From the NCBI GenBank assembly GCA_905235745.1, contig CAJOMN010000011.1, positions 50,081 to 114,080 of the forward strand: 64,000 nt of DNA. The letters are read 5' to 3'. The notes beneath the pieces were generated by a model. That model made no database searches, was not told the origin of the DNA, and was given only the letters and a program-made list of their open reading frames with translations. Made by a program: the position numbers and the translations under genes. The stretch comes from an uncultured Lachnospiraceae bacterium. Lineage in GTDB: Bacteria > Bacillota > Clostridia > Lachnospirales > Lachnospiraceae. Each line of letters begins with the position of its first letter. Position 1 is the stretch's first letter. This document shows positions 7,593 through 16,166 of this stretch, one piece after another.

Positions 7593-8342
7593 ATGGATCA
7601 AGATATTAAGATAGCCATATGCGATGATGAAAAACCTATAAGGGACTATATCGAGAAGTGTGTACGGGAAGTTGATCCGGACGCTTTGGTGTCACAATAC
7701 TCTGATGCATCGGATATGGTATCGGCTAGTTTTGATGCGGATATCCTGTTTCTCGATATTCAAATGCCAGGGATGGACGGGATGAAGGCCGCACGGATAC
7801 TCCGTACGATGGGCAATAAAACTATCCTTGTATTTGTAACTGCGGTGGAGGAATATGTTTTTCAGGCATTCGACGTCGGTGCCGTTCAGTATATAGTAAA
7901 ACCGTTTGACAGAAACAAACTCGTTGAGACAATAAAAAGATCGATCGACCTTGCCGGTGAGCGGAGGAGTATTGAGGATGCTATGTCCGAAACAAAAGAC
8001 AGCACAGATAATGAGTCCTTTTTGATCAAATCTGGTGGTGTTAATCGGAAGATTATTCTTGCGGATATTTCATATGCAGAGGTACTTGAACACCGTATCA
8101 TCCTTCATATGAAAGACCGTGAGCAGATAGAGTACTATGGAAAAATGTCTGATCTCGAAAAGGTAGCGGGCGATGACTTTTTCAGAGTTCACAGAGCATA
8201 TCTTATAAACCTGTCTTGTGTGAAGTCCTATGATGCAAAGACAGTGACTGTTCAAGGTGAGGAAATACCTGTTGCCCGGGGTAAGTATCAGGAACTGGTT
8301 AAATCATATCTGTCTTACTTTACGGGTAAGGAGCATCTGTGA
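7593..8342 (+). CDS. LytTR-family response regulator (AgrA-like)
   Basis: 249 residues. The receiver domain (~1-125) has the acidic pair IAICDDE, phospho-acceptor Asp in LFLDIQMPGMDG (~54) and the conserved Lys in YIVKPF (~106). The C-terminal LytTR DNA-binding domain (~145-245) shows the typical ISYAEVLEHRIILHM and FFRVHRAYLINL segments. It should be phosphorylated by the downstream kinase and bind 21-bp-phased direct repeats, four of which lie in the region. ATG 7593 is preceded by AGGAG; the ATG at 7588 is out of frame and stops at once. Confidence 0.93.
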   Translation: MDQDIKIAICDDEKPIRDYIEKCVREVDPDALVSQYSDASDMVSASFDADILFLDIQMPGMDGMKAARILRTMGNKTILVFVTAVEEYVFQAFDVGAVQYIVKPFDRNKLVETIKRSIDLAGERRSIEDAMSETKDSTDNESFLIKSGGVNRKIILADISYAEVLEHRIILHMKDREQIEYYGKMSDLEKVAGDDFFRVHRAYLINLSCVKSYDAKTVTVQGEEIPVARGKYQELVKSYLSYFTGKEHL

Positions 8343-9745
8343 TGGACTATATCGTGTCAAACTTTGAATCATTTGCAGATATCTATATAAGGTGTCTGGT
8401 GATAGCATACATCATCAGCATGGCCGTTCTGTTCGAGTTTTGGATGAAACCATTCGTTCAGGAGCTGAAGGCGGCGTATCTTGCGGCGATTATCTACTTT
8501 GTTTTCAGATTCATTTATTATCTGATCCCGATAGACAGTGAGTTACTAGAGGGGATTTCGCTAATAATAGTATTAATAGCCTTCGTTGCTGCATGGCTGG
8601 CGGATAAGAAACGTAATCCAATCCAGAAGCTGTTCCTGTGCATATTGTTTTATGTAATGAGTTTTCTGACATATGAGATATCTGTTGAGATCGGTCTTTT
8701 TGAGAGCGAGTATATATCGCGGTTTGACTGGTATCATTCTGACGCCAAAGCCATTGCGATCGAGTTTATCATATGGAATCTTATCGATTATGCACTAGCT
8801 GCTGTGATAATGTTTGTCTCCATGCGGATCATACATAAGACATACAAAAGAAAACACGAAGAACTGTCATGGAAGGAATTGTTGATTCTGCTTACTCCTT
8901 CATGGGCAATTCTTATAGTAAAGCCGATCATGCTTGCATATTTCAGGCTTTGGATGGATGGGATCGGGAACGGGAGTATTAAGGAGAATATCCCGGCAAG
9001 TATTTTCCGTCTTGGCTTCTGCGTATTATCCGTGCTGTCGCTGGTCGTGATCATCATGCTCTATCAGAACATAAAGGAATCGAAGGAAAATGAGTTCGCC
9101 ATGCAGGCGCTTGAAAGCCAAAAAGAAGATACTGTCCGTCACGCAGAGCAGATTGAGGATATGTATGAGAAAATAAGGGCCATGCGGCATGATATGGGCA
9201 ATCATATGGCTGTTATAGAAGGCCTGATCGATAGAGGCGAACGGGAAGCACTGGATGAATACATCGGACAATGGAAAAAGAATTACGAAGAGTCAGGAAT
9301 GTCCGTAAAAACAGGCAATCCGATCATTGACGTTGCGATATCAGAGTTCGCCGGAAGATTTGAAAAGGAAAATATACCGTTTGAGCATTCGTTCCGCTAC
9401 CCGGAACAGTTACAGATAAACCCGTTTGATATGAGTGTTGTCATCACAAATGCCCTCCAGAACGCCTATGAGGCATCTGTGTCCGCACAGGATCCATCTG
9501 TAAAGCTTACATCCGTCATCCATGACAATACATTTATCATAAGTCTTAAAAATCATATCGATAGCAAAGCATATATCGATCCAGAAGAGGAACTCCCGGT
9601 CTCGTCCAAGAAGGAGGACGGCCATGGGTACGGACTCAAGAATATAAGAACGATCGCCCAAAAGTATAAGGGGGATATCGAAATACGTCAGGAATCTGAT
9701 AAATACGGCTACATTTTTGTCCTGAACGTCATGTTCATCGGCTGA
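8342..9745 (+). CDS. GHKL sensor histidine kinase (AgrC-like)
   Basis: A membrane sensor kinase of 467 residues. The first ~240 residues contain about six hydrophobic segments, the typical polytopic sensor of peptide-responsive kinases. A cytoplasmic helix leads to the dimerisation box MRHDMGNHM (His ~282), N box NALQNAYEAS (~370) and G box GHGYGLKNI (~428). Its ATG overlaps the regulator's stop (TGATG), so the two are translationally coupled. No AgrB/AgrD-like peptide genes are nearby, so the signal is unknown. It lies inside the integrative element and probably controls its cargo. Confidence 0.93.
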   Translation: MDYIVSNFESFADIYIRCLVIAYIISMAVLFEFWMKPFVQELKAAYLAAIIYFVFRFIYYLIPIDSELLEGISLIIVLIAFVAAWLADKKRNPIQKLFLCILFYVMSFLTYEISVEIGLFESEYISRFDWYHSDAKAIAIEFIIWNLIDYALAAVIMFVSMRIIHKTYKRKHEELSWKELLILLTPSWAILIVKPIMLAYFRLWMDGIGNGSIKENIPASIFRLGFCVLSVLSLVVIIMLYQNIKESKENEFAMQALESQKEDTVRHAEQIEDMYEKIRAMRHDMGNHMAVIEGLIDRGEREALDEYIGQWKKNYEESGMSVKTGNPIIDVAISEFAGRFEKENIPFEHSFRYPEQLQINPFDMSVVITNALQNAYEASVSAQDPSVKLTSVIHDNTFIISLKNHIDSKAYIDPEEELPVSSKKEDGHGYGLKNIRTIAQKYKGDIEIRQESDKYGYIFVLNVMFIG

Positions 9746-9751
9746 TCTACT

Positions 9752-9780
9752 ATTCACGTTATAAAAAGTGCACTTCACGT
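9752..9780 (+). promoter_or_regulatory. LytTR operator 2 (distal) of the first protein array
   Basis: Half-sites ATTCACGT (9752-9759) and CTTCACGT (9773-9780), 21 bases apart, same strand as operator 1, in the gap between the kinase gene and the array. Confidence 0.65.
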
Positions 9781-9853
9781 CAAATCTATTGATTATTCCC
9801 GTTAATTCCCGATACTGAAATCAAACGATCAATACATTTTCCGGCCAAATGCA

Positions 9854-9882
9854 TTTTACGTCGGAAAAAGTGCGTTTCACGT
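9854..9882 (+). promoter_or_regulatory. LytTR operator 3 (proximal) of the first protein array
   Basis: Half-sites TTTTACGT (9854-9861) and TTTCACGT (9875-9882), 21 bases apart and 102 bases downstream of operator 2. The intervening GGAAAAAGTGCG resembles the spacer of operator 1. A -10 could lie near 9910-9930 but is not convincing. Confidence 0.65.
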
Positions 9883-9949
9883 AATGTGGGTTTATTTGAT
9901 GCTGTCCTATTACGATAGAACGATTAGATACAGCATCTTATGTTGCAAG

Positions 9950-9961
9950 GAAACGGATTTC
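9950..9961 (+). promoter_or_regulatory. GGA-loop leader hairpin, array gene 1
   Basis: GAAA-CGGA-TTTC, a short stem presenting CGGA, 27 bases before the start codon. The identical 12 bases recur before the genes at 12103 (within a longer stem) and 19967. Pattern fits a CsrA-type RNA-binding site (ANGGA in a loop). Confidence 0.45.
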
Positions 9962-9987
9962 ATAAGAAGAACAGGAGGTTCAGGAAG

Positions 9988-10764
9988 ATGTCAACAATAA
10001 GACAAACAGCAGGCAGTAATTATTTTGATGAAACATATGGTGGAGGCAGTTCGGGTTATTCCAACGATTTTCTGTCAGGATTGAGCGTCAATACCAACAG
10101 TAATGGTGGCGGTTCATTAGATCTGGCGGATTATGCCATGATCAAGAACGGATCATACGGCAAGCTTATGAAGGCGTACTACGGACAGGAAAAGGCACAG
10201 AAGGCCGCAGAGTCCAAGGAAAGTACTTCCAAGCTTACACAGATGGCCGGTAACGCCGGAGGAATGGCGAATGCAGCAAAAACTTTGATGGATGATTCAT
10301 TATGGCAGAAGAAGACCATTACGGAGAAAGACGATAAGACCGGAGAGGAAACGACCAAAGAGGATTACGACTGGAAGGCTATCACAAAGGCTGTTAAAGG
10401 CTTTATCGAGAACTATAACAACACAGTATCCGGTGCGGGTGAATCCGATACAAAGGGTGTGCTGAGAAATGCATCCTTCATGGTCAAGACAACCGCGGCA
10501 TATAAGAAAACACTTGAAAAGGCCGGTATCACGATCACAAGCGGTAATAGGCTCGAACTTAACGAGGAAGACCTTAAGAATGCTGACATTTCAACGCTTA
10601 AGACACTGTTTACGGGTTACAACTCTTTTGCCGACAAGATTGCAACAAAGGGTAATACGATAGCAAACGAAGCCGCAAGTGCCGGCGGAACATATACGAG
10701 CAATGGAACGTATTCTAAAGCACTGTCACAGATAGTATCGACCAAGATCGATACCAAAGAATAA
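9988..10764 (+). CDS. Unrecognised signal-less array protein 1, FliD-C-like stretch
   Basis: 258 residues, first gene of the LytTR-controlled array. I do not recognise the family. The N-terminus is Gly/Ser/Asn-rich (FDETYGGGSSGYSNDF). Residues ~130-240 read like the C-terminal domain of flagellar cap protein FliD: FIENYNNTVSG, GVLRNASFMVKTTAAYKKTL, AGITITSGNRLELNEEDLK and LKTLFTGYNSF. No Sec signal, lipobox or membrane segment is present. ATG 9988 is used because AGGAGG (9973-9978) sits nine bases before it. Its leader contains GAAA-CGGA-TTTC at 9950. It may be exported by a flagellar-type route, but this is inference. Confidence 0.75.
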   Translation: MSTIRQTAGSNYFDETYGGGSSGYSNDFLSGLSVNTNSNGGGSLDLADYAMIKNGSYGKLMKAYYGQEKAQKAAESKESTSKLTQMAGNAGGMANAAKTLMDDSLWQKKTITEKDDKTGEETTKEDYDWKAITKAVKGFIENYNNTVSGAGESDTKGVLRNASFMVKTTAAYKKTLEKAGITITSGNRLELNEEDLKNADISTLKTLFTGYNSFADKIATKGNTIANEAASAGGTYTSNGTYSKALSQIVSTKIDTKE

Positions 10765-10775
10765 CAAGGATGTTA
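10762..10775 (+). promoter_or_regulatory. GGA-loop leader hairpin, array gene 2
   Basis: TAACA-AGGA-TGTTA, a perfect five-base stem with AGGA in the loop, overlapping the stop codon of gene 1. The core ACAAGGATG matches the known CsrA consensus ACARGGAUG. A second ACGGA lies ten bases downstream, and the SD AAGGAGG could be a third site. Confidence 0.55.
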
Positions 10776-10810
10776 ATGAAAATCACGGAAGATTAAGGAG
10801 GATGAAAATC

Positions 10811-11458
10811 ATGTCAATGAACGTAGGAACAGATTATACGAATTACAAAACCGGATACACTAACGCAGATAATCAGAAAAAGGATGTCGATATTTCCGAA
10901 AAGACTGCAGAGCAGGGCAAGACTGCGTATGTTAAGGAAGGCGTTGTTTATGACAAGTCCGGGGAAAAAGTAGACAACTCAACATATTCGATCAATAAAA
11001 TGAGCGTGTCAGACAGGGCTGCAATCGTCGATCAGCTGAAAGAAGATGCAAGGCAGAGGGAACAGCAGCTTGTAAGCATCGTACACAGAACAATAGCGGA
11101 TCAGGCCGGAGCATATGGAAAAGCCACCGGAAATGATATCTGGACACTCCTTTCCGGCGGGAAGGTAACTGTAACAGCAGCTGAAAAGGCGCAGGCACAG
11201 AGGGATATCAGCGAAGACGGGTATTACGGCGTTAAGCAGACATCCCAGAGACTGTTTGACTTTGCATGCGCACTTGCTGGGGATGATGTTGATAAGATGA
11301 AGGAAATGCAAAAAGCCATGGAGAAGGGCTTCAAGCTTGCTACAAAATCATGGGGCAAGGAACTTCCGGGCATATGCGGAGAGACTTTTGATGTGGCTAA
11401 CAAGTTGTTCGAGGAGTATTACAGGTCAAAAGATCCCGGGGCTGTACTGTCAGAGTAG
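10811..11458 (+). CDS. Unrecognised signal-less array protein 2
   Basis: 215 residues. I have the impression of a family common in Lachnospiraceae genomes (YSINKMSVSDRAAIVDQL, ISEDGYYGVKQTSQRLFDFA, GDDVDKMKEMQKAMEKGFK), but no function is known to me. The protein is helical and acidic-basic mixed, with no cysteine except one near the C-terminus, and no export signal. The start at 10811 is nine bases after AAGGAGG; ATG 10802 would abut it. It is the second gene of the array, downstream of the CsrA-consensus hairpin at 10762. Confidence 0.8.
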   Translation: MSMNVGTDYTNYKTGYTNADNQKKDVDISEKTAEQGKTAYVKEGVVYDKSGEKVDNSTYSINKMSVSDRAAIVDQLKEDARQREQQLVSIVHRTIADQAGAYGKATGNDIWTLLSGGKVTVTAAEKAQAQRDISEDGYYGVKQTSQRLFDFACALAGDDVDKMKEMQKAMEKGFKLATKSWGKELPGICGETFDVANKLFEEYYRSKDPGAVLSE

Positions 11459-11468
11459 GAAAGGACTC
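11453..11468 (+). promoter_or_regulatory. GGA-loop leader hairpin, array gene 3
   Basis: GAGT-AGGAAAGG-ACTC: a four-base stem whose loop holds two GG(A) motifs including the probable ribosome binding site of the gene at 11474. It overlaps the stop codon of gene 2. Confidence 0.4.
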
Positions 11469-11473
11469 GTGTT

Positions 11474-12061
11474 ATGAACATAGCTATGAAAGGCACCGGC
11501 CTTCTCGGAATGGGTAATCCCGGTCTTAAGAGTACACAGGACCGTTTGGACAGAATGGCCAAAAGAGATAATAAAATAGCGTTCTTTGAGCAGCAGAAAG
11601 AGAATCTGAAGACCATGAAGACGGATTCGCTTGAAGATATCTCAAGAAAACTGGAAATGCTTCATGGTTATGATGATCAGATCGCGCTTGCCAAGGTTGA
11701 GTTCAACAACAGTCAGGTCTTCCATATGCTTGATGAAGCAAGGGAACTTGGCGAGAAGATCGCTGAGGCAGCCGAGAAGAATGCTCCGAAGACTCCTGAA
11801 GAGAGACGAGAGGATATGATCGAAGAGGCTACAGGAGTAGATATGGACGGTGGAATCCTCGGAGAAGTGATGGACGAACTCGAGGATATCACGGAAGAGA
11901 TGACGGAGAAAGCTGCGGAAGAACTTGAGGAAATGGCAGAGGAGACTCTTTCGGAGCAGGATCTGAAACAGGCGTTGTATCAGGAACCTATAAAAACAGA
12001 AGATCCGGTGGAAGATGATCTGTTGCCGGATAAGTATAAACGGATCGATTACCGGGTATAG
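11474..12061 (+). CDS. Unrecognised acidic coiled-coil array protein 3
   Basis: 195 residues, not assigned to a family. Residues ~18-60 and ~85-170 are strongly helical and charged; the C-terminal half is very acidic (GEVMDELEDITEEMTEKAAEELEEM), suggestive of a coiled coil. It ends in KRIDYRV, closely matching the AIDYKV end of the second-array protein at 19967, a possible C-terminal sorting or partner-binding tag. No Sec signal. The weak AAAGGA ribosome site lies within a hairpin loop. An interaction partner or chaperone of the other array proteins is possible but not shown. Confidence 0.75.
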   Translation: MNIAMKGTGLLGMGNPGLKSTQDRLDRMAKRDNKIAFFEQQKENLKTMKTDSLEDISRKLEMLHGYDDQIALAKVEFNNSQVFHMLDEARELGEKIAEAAEKNAPKTPEERREDMIEEATGVDMDGGILGEVMDELEDITEEMTEKAAEELEEMAEETLSEQDLKQALYQEPIKTEDPVEDDLLPDKYKRIDYRV

Positions 12062-12077
12062 GAAACGGATTTCCTAT
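12058..12077 (+). promoter_or_regulatory. GGA-loop leader hairpin, array gene 4
   Basis: ATAGGAAA-CGGA-TTTCCTAT, a perfect eight-base stem with CGGA tetraloop overlapping the preceding stop codon and lying 25 bases before the next ATG. The strongest hairpin of the set. Confidence 0.55.
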
Positions 12078-12102
12078 CACGATAGTCAAAGGAGGACGAA
12101 AC

Positions 12103-12651
12103 ATGGCATTATCAGGTATCATGACAACATCGCTGTTGTCGGCAAATAATTCAATGAAGATCGCAAGAGTACAGCAGGGTGCCAAGAACCAGATGGATGG
12201 ACACGCCGGTGTGCTTGATGCAGAGATAAAGCTGGATAGCGCCCGGGGCGGAGATGTTAAGAAAAAACAGGAAGAGCTTGAGGAGACAAAGAAAAAGGCT
12301 TCCGAACTTGAAGAATCCACTATGAACACGCTTTCGGCTGCATCCGATGATCTGAAGAAGGCGGCTAAAGACGATCTTGAAGCCAGAAGGGCAGAGAAGG
12401 CTGAAGAAAAGAAGAAAGCCGAAAAAGCAGCAGAGAAAAAGAGGGCGGAGAAGAAGGCTACCGAAGAGAGGATTGAGAAGATCGGCGAAGCAGCTACTTC
12501 TGAAACCGGAGAGGTATCTGATGGTGATCATAGTGTATCGGTAGAGGGAACAACGCTTGAAGGTGCCACGATCAATGTCGTTGTAGACGGTGTAACTCCG
12601 AGCACGGGCGTAACCGGAACAATAGGTGTATCGGTGGACGAAAAAGCATAA
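12103..12651 (+). CDS. Unrecognised Lys/Glu/Ala coiled-coil array protein 4
   Basis: 182 residues. The N-terminal ~35 residues (MALSGIMTTSLLSANNSMKI) are uncharged and could form an amphipathic helix. Residues ~50-135 are an almost uninterrupted Lys/Glu/Ala coiled coil (KKKQEELEETKKKASELEES), and the last ~45 residues switch to a Gly/Thr/Val beta-rich stretch (TTLEGATINVVVDG). No Sec signal peptide with cleavage site. AAAGGAGG precedes the start. The helix-then-beta layout is reminiscent of secreted rod or filament proteins, but no family was recognised. Confidence 0.75.
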   Translation: MALSGIMTTSLLSANNSMKIARVQQGAKNQMDGHAGVLDAEIKLDSARGGDVKKKQEELEETKKKASELEESTMNTLSAASDDLKKAAKDDLEARRAEKAEEKKKAEKAAEKKRAEKKATEERIEKIGEAATSETGEVSDGDHSVSVEGTTLEGATINVVVDGVTPSTGVTGTIGVSVDEKA

Positions 12652-12679
12652 CAGCTGAAAGATGAAGGCAGGTGGTGGT

Positions 12680-13495
12680 ATGTCTATGAATATTGTTTCT
12701 GCATTAGGATCCAATTCAATCAACAGCATTCGAAATACAGTCAAGAATGCTTCAAAGCCGACATGGAATGGCTTGAAGGCCTATAAATATCTTGAGGATA
12801 TGAACAGTGCTGCTTTGGACTATGGTGCGCAGGCAACAAAATACTATTCATCTCAGACATCTAAAGATGGTGAGATGTCTGTAGATGATTTAAGAAAACA
12901 GATCAAAGAACTCTTTCCTGAATACACGCTTTCAAGTTCTGAACCACAAAAAGTGGTAAATGGAAAACATTATCTTTATATAGATGAGAGCCAGTTAAAA
13001 AAGATGGCTGCTGATTCAGGATATCGAGCAAAAGTATACGGCCTTATGGATCGCGAATATGCTTGTGGTAAAGAGTATACGCTAACATACAGTGACGGGC
13101 AGAATAAAACCCTTCATTGTACGGGGAGTATATTCTCTCTGAGTGAAAAGAACAGAAAATATGCAGGGGCAGATGGTGTACCATATCTTGGCAGTTGTAC
13201 AACAGATGGTGGGTTTTCATCTACACAATCTCATCCTCAGGTTCGTAGTCAAAGTTTCTTATATAACAACATAGATCCTGCAAAATCGGCAAAGAAAAGC
13301 AGGACAATGGCTACAAAATCAATAACTGAAAAGTTGGCTAAAAAGCGGGCAGATAATAAGAAAATAGAAGCTAAGAAGGTAAAAAAGGCGGAGCAAAAGA
13401 AACTAGAAGAAAAGCGTGAGGAAAGAAAAGCCGAGGAAGAGGAACGCATGGAAAAATTCTTCTCAGAAGGGTCATTATTTGACGCAATGGCATAA
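12680..13495 (+). CDS. Unrecognised array protein 5 (possibly DUF6033 type)
   Basis: 271 residues. The central block (~65-190: LRKQIKELFPEYTLSSSEPQ, HYLYIDESQLKKMA, VYGLMDREYACGKEYTL, GSIFSLSEKNRKYAGADGVP) looks like a conserved uncharacterised domain found in Lachnospiraceae; I think DUF6033 but cannot check. The C-terminal ~70 residues are a Lys/Glu coiled coil. I chose ATG 12680 following AGGTGGTGG; an upstream ATG at 12662 lacks a site. Base composition is more AT-rich than the preceding genes. No export signal. Confidence 0.75.
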   Translation: MSMNIVSALGSNSINSIRNTVKNASKPTWNGLKAYKYLEDMNSAALDYGAQATKYYSSQTSKDGEMSVDDLRKQIKELFPEYTLSSSEPQKVVNGKHYLYIDESQLKKMAADSGYRAKVYGLMDREYACGKEYTLTYSDGQNKTLHCTGSIFSLSEKNRKYAGADGVPYLGSCTTDGGFSSTQSHPQVRSQSFLYNNIDPAKSAKKSRTMATKSITEKLAKKRADNKKIEAKKVKKAEQKKLEEKREERKAEEEERMEKFFSEGSLFDAMA

Positions 13496-13567
13496 AGAGC
13501 ATTCTTGGGTAAATTAACTAAATTCATAATTATGCCGATATATATTACAGATAAGCAATAATATCGC

Positions 13568-13593
13568 CTGATCAGAAAAGGAATTCGGATCAG
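13568..13593 (+). promoter_or_regulatory. GGA-loop leader hairpin, array gene 6
   Basis: CTGATC/GATCAG six-base stem enclosing a 14-base loop that contains AAGGA, 21 bases before the start codon of the next gene. Weaker than the others. Confidence 0.3.
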
Positions 13594-13614
13594 TATTGTC
13601 AAGGAGGATGACAC

Positions 13615-14268
13615 ATGAGCGGGATAAATGCGGTTAATAACGGTAAATCCGGTGGATTTCTACAGGGAATTCAGACGACGATAAAAGAAAAACTGAATAA
13701 TGCTATTGAGGAAGGAGCTGTCTCCAACGCATTTGATGAAGGAGCAGCTGCAACCCTTTCAATATCGTCATCCGGGATCGCTCAGGCCAGTCGAGCAGAA
13801 AGAGAGACTATACTTCAGCAATCTATAGTCCAGTTGGATGGCGGATACAGAAAGTTTAATCTTACTGATGAAGAGGCCTGTATTCTCAAGAGTTTCAGAC
13901 TGGAAGAATACTATGATATCCGAAATAGAATGAAAAATGAGGATATCAACGCATATAATGATCTGTTAAAGTCTGAAGAGATTGCCGACAAGAATTCCGA
14001 TCCGAGCGAAAAGTTTAAAGTATATGCAAAAGCATATAACTGGGCTTACGGGGACGTTTTTGACAGAATCCATAAGGAAAATCCGGAAGTTGATATTTAT
14101 GTAAGATCACCGGGAACGGAGGAAAATCATAACTATCAAATTAGAAATAACAGAACCTCACTTATTATTTCCACGGATGAAATAAAACTCCTTCAGTCAA
14201 AAAATGATGATGATAAGAAAGCACAGGAAGAACTGTGGAAAAGGATTCTGGATAAGATTAGGTCATGA
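13615..14268 (+). CDS. Unrecognised signal-less array protein 6
   Basis: 217 residues, no family recognised. The N-terminus (MSGINAVNNGKSGGFLQGIQ) is Gly/Asn-rich like the other array members. ATLSISSSGIAQASRAERET (~45-65) is flagellin-like in composition. The rest is helical and charged (LTDEEACILKSFRLEEYYDI). AAGGAGG precedes the ATG. It is the last gene before a strong terminator at 14330, so the array from 9988 to here is probably one transcription unit of six genes. Confidence 0.7.
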   Translation: MSGINAVNNGKSGGFLQGIQTTIKEKLNNAIEEGAVSNAFDEGAAATLSISSSGIAQASRAERETILQQSIVQLDGGYRKFNLTDEEACILKSFRLEEYYDIRNRMKNEDINAYNDLLKSEEIADKNSDPSEKFKVYAKAYNWAYGDVFDRIHKENPEVDIYVRSPGTEENHNYQIRNNRTSLIISTDEIKLLQSKNDDDKKAQEELWKRILDKIRS

Positions 14269-14329
14269 GTTTGGTGAAATGACATTTCGGGCATTATTGT
14301 ATGGTGCTATTGTTCAATATAAATCAGTC

Positions 14330-14358
14330 GGGTCACGGGATAGCCGTGGCCCGCTACT
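14330..14358 (+). terminator. Terminator of the first protein array
   Basis: GGGTCACGG-GATAG-CCGTGGCCC (one G-U pair) at 14330-14352 followed by GCTACTTTT. Confidence 0.65.
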
Positions 14359-14520
14359 TTTGAACGAGGGAAAAAAAGTAATTATATACAAGATTGTTAC
14401 AAAGATGTTGGGATTAGATGGCATAACGGAGAAATAATATGATATAATAACTAATCATTGAGTTTAGTATTTTGTTAGTAGCATTTATCAGAAGGCATTA
14501 TGTGCTTGGAGGATAATACA

Positions 14521-15249
14521 ATGCAAATTAAGCGAACAAACGTTAATTGGATATATGCGCCCATAAAAGACTGTCGAAAAAAGTACATAATGTCAGAAGA
14601 TATGCTTAAGGAGTTCTTTTCTCCAGCGACGATGTTACCTATTCCAGATCAGGTACAAGGTGAAGTGCCGAGAATTATTGCTAACACATTAAATGGGCAT
14701 TCAATATTAAATATTGCATCAACAGTATCTTCGTTTGTAACTAATTATGATGAGGAATACACACATGATTGGGAATTATGTAGCGAATACTTGATTAGTA
14801 GATGCAATTGTGTTGGTGGATTAATAGATAATTTGACAGAAAAAAAGACAAAATTTGTTGGATTAATTACATGTCTTGAAATAAATGATATTGATGATGA
14901 AGGATTAATTGTCCTTAAGAATAGTATTCTGGCAAACAAAGGTGAAAAATTAGGCGATCTATATGATATTTCGTGCAAAATAACATATGTGTACAAGGAG
15001 AAATATTATATTAATATTGCGCTTGAAAATGGGAAAAGATTTGATTCTCAAATTGAAATATCCAATAAAGAACAAATCCGACATCCTATATCGGTCACAA
15101 TAGATATAAATGATAGATATGCTTGTCAGAAGGATGAAAAATACAATTCCATGAAGGATACTTTGATTGAGATTATAAGAATTTCTTCGGATATCATTAA
15201 TGAGAAAATAATGAAGCTTATTAAAGAGGGTGAGTTTGTTTATGAGTAG
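14521..15249 (+). CDS. Unrecognised protein, gene 1 of AT-rich cargo operon
   Basis: 242 residues, first of three overlapping genes with much lower GC than their neighbours, a sign of recent acquisition. I cannot assign it; the opening YIMSEDMLKEFFSP and long alternating strands (VTIDINDRYACQKDEKYNSM) give an alpha/beta impression vaguely like the TIGR04255 group, which I cannot confirm. ATG 14521 is preceded by TTGGAGG. A possible -10, TATAAT, lies at 14443. Together with the next two genes it may form a defence or toxin-antitoxin type module. Confidence 0.7.
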   Translation: MQIKRTNVNWIYAPIKDCRKKYIMSEDMLKEFFSPATMLPIPDQVQGEVPRIIANTLNGHSILNIASTVSSFVTNYDEEYTHDWELCSEYLISRCNCVGGLIDNLTEKKTKFVGLITCLEINDIDDEGLIVLKNSILANKGEKLGDLYDISCKITYVYKEKYYINIALENGKRFDSQIEISNKEQIRHPISVTIDINDRYACQKDEKYNSMKDTLIEIIRISSDIINEKIMKLIKEGEFVYE

Positions 15250-15568
15250 ACTAAATGAGACATCTAGTATTAAAACTGTTGCCGCCGCGTTTGCAATTTC
15301 GGCGGTTGGTTTATCGTCAATAGGGACATTATCGCAGGATAATATTTTTGACCAGGCTCCCCAAATAGTTTATGAAGGGAATCTTTGGTTAACAGATACG
15401 GTTTCTACAATAAACTATTATAGTAAGAGCATTCCAGTTGTTGATGTGGCTGAAAGATTGTTTGGGAGTGACATGAGGGAGTTTACTGTCGAGGAGGCCG
15501 AAAAGTATCAGCAAGCATTAAGCCGGATATATAAACCTATCGGAGTAAGTGTGTTTGATTTATGCTAG
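15242..15568 (+). CDS. Small hypothetical protein with one hydrophobic segment, gene 2 of cargo operon
   Basis: 108 residues. A hydrophobic stretch near residues 10-32 (IKTVAAAFAISAVGLSSIGT) could be a membrane anchor; the remainder is soluble (FTVEEAEKYQQALSRIYKPIG). It overlaps the previous gene by eight bases and the next by seven, so the three are translationally coupled. No family recognised. Confidence 0.65.
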   Translation: MSRLNETSSIKTVAAAFAISAVGLSSIGTLSQDNIFDQAPQIVYEGNLWLTDTVSTINYYSKSIPVVDVAERLFGSDMREFTVEEAEKYQQALSRIYKPIGVSVFDLC

Positions 15569-16149
15569 ACGAGTTTATTAAGTTTGTTCAACAATTATTT
15601 CCTTCGATAGATCCGTATATATCTGATCAACTTGAGATTGCCTTGGATCAGTTTAAGAGAGAAGGGAAAAAACTGAATTTATTTCAGCATGTACCATTTG
15701 ATTATTTGTCTCAAGGAGACATTCTGAATGGTATTCCTTTTATACGGGTAAATACTACAGGTGACATTGAGAGCAAAACAAGCAGAGGAATGATTATTTC
15801 AAATACCTGCAGTTGTGATCATGATGAGGATATTATTATTGCGCCAATTTTTGATGGAAAAGAGTTGGATGTTGATTTAAGTATGTTGAAGTGCAACAAA
15901 TACTACAGGCTCATGTATTTACCTGATTATAATGTCGATGATTATGCGGTTGATTTTAGTTTGATGAATACATTCAGTACAAAAACATTAAATAGACTGA
16001 TAGAATTGGGAAAAGTTAAACGAGAAAAATCACTAAATCAATTTGGGTTTTATCTTTTGATTACTAAACTTACAGTTTGTTTTTTGCGTCCAGAAGATCT
16101 TGAGGTGCAAGAGAATAGAAGAAATGATTATCTGGGACAGTATATTTGA
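15562..16149 (+). CDS. Unrecognised protein, gene 3 of AT-rich cargo operon
   Basis: 195 residues. The segment LSQGDILNGIPFIRVNTTGD followed by GMIISNTCSCDHDEDIIIAPIF resembles a widespread uncharacterised family whose members read SQGDI...ISNTCDID...APL; its function is unknown to me. Cysteines at the SNTCSCDH site could bind metal or be catalytic. It overlaps gene 2 and ends 18 bases before the right arm repeat, making the operon the last cargo of element A. Confidence 0.7.
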   Translation: MLDEFIKFVQQLFPSIDPYISDQLEIALDQFKREGKKLNLFQHVPFDYLSQGDILNGIPFIRVNTTGDIESKTSRGMIISNTCSCDHDEDIIIAPIFDGKELDVDLSMLKCNKYYRLMYLPDYNVDDYAVDFSLMNTFSTKTLNRLIELGKVKREKSLNQFGFYLLITKLTVCFLRPEDLEVQENRRNDYLGQYI

Positions 16150-16166
16150 ATAGAATAACTTCTTTT

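Noticed and set aside
14204..14437. 77-codon frame overlapping the end of array gene 6
   Set aside because: It spans the strong terminator at 14330 and has no start site.
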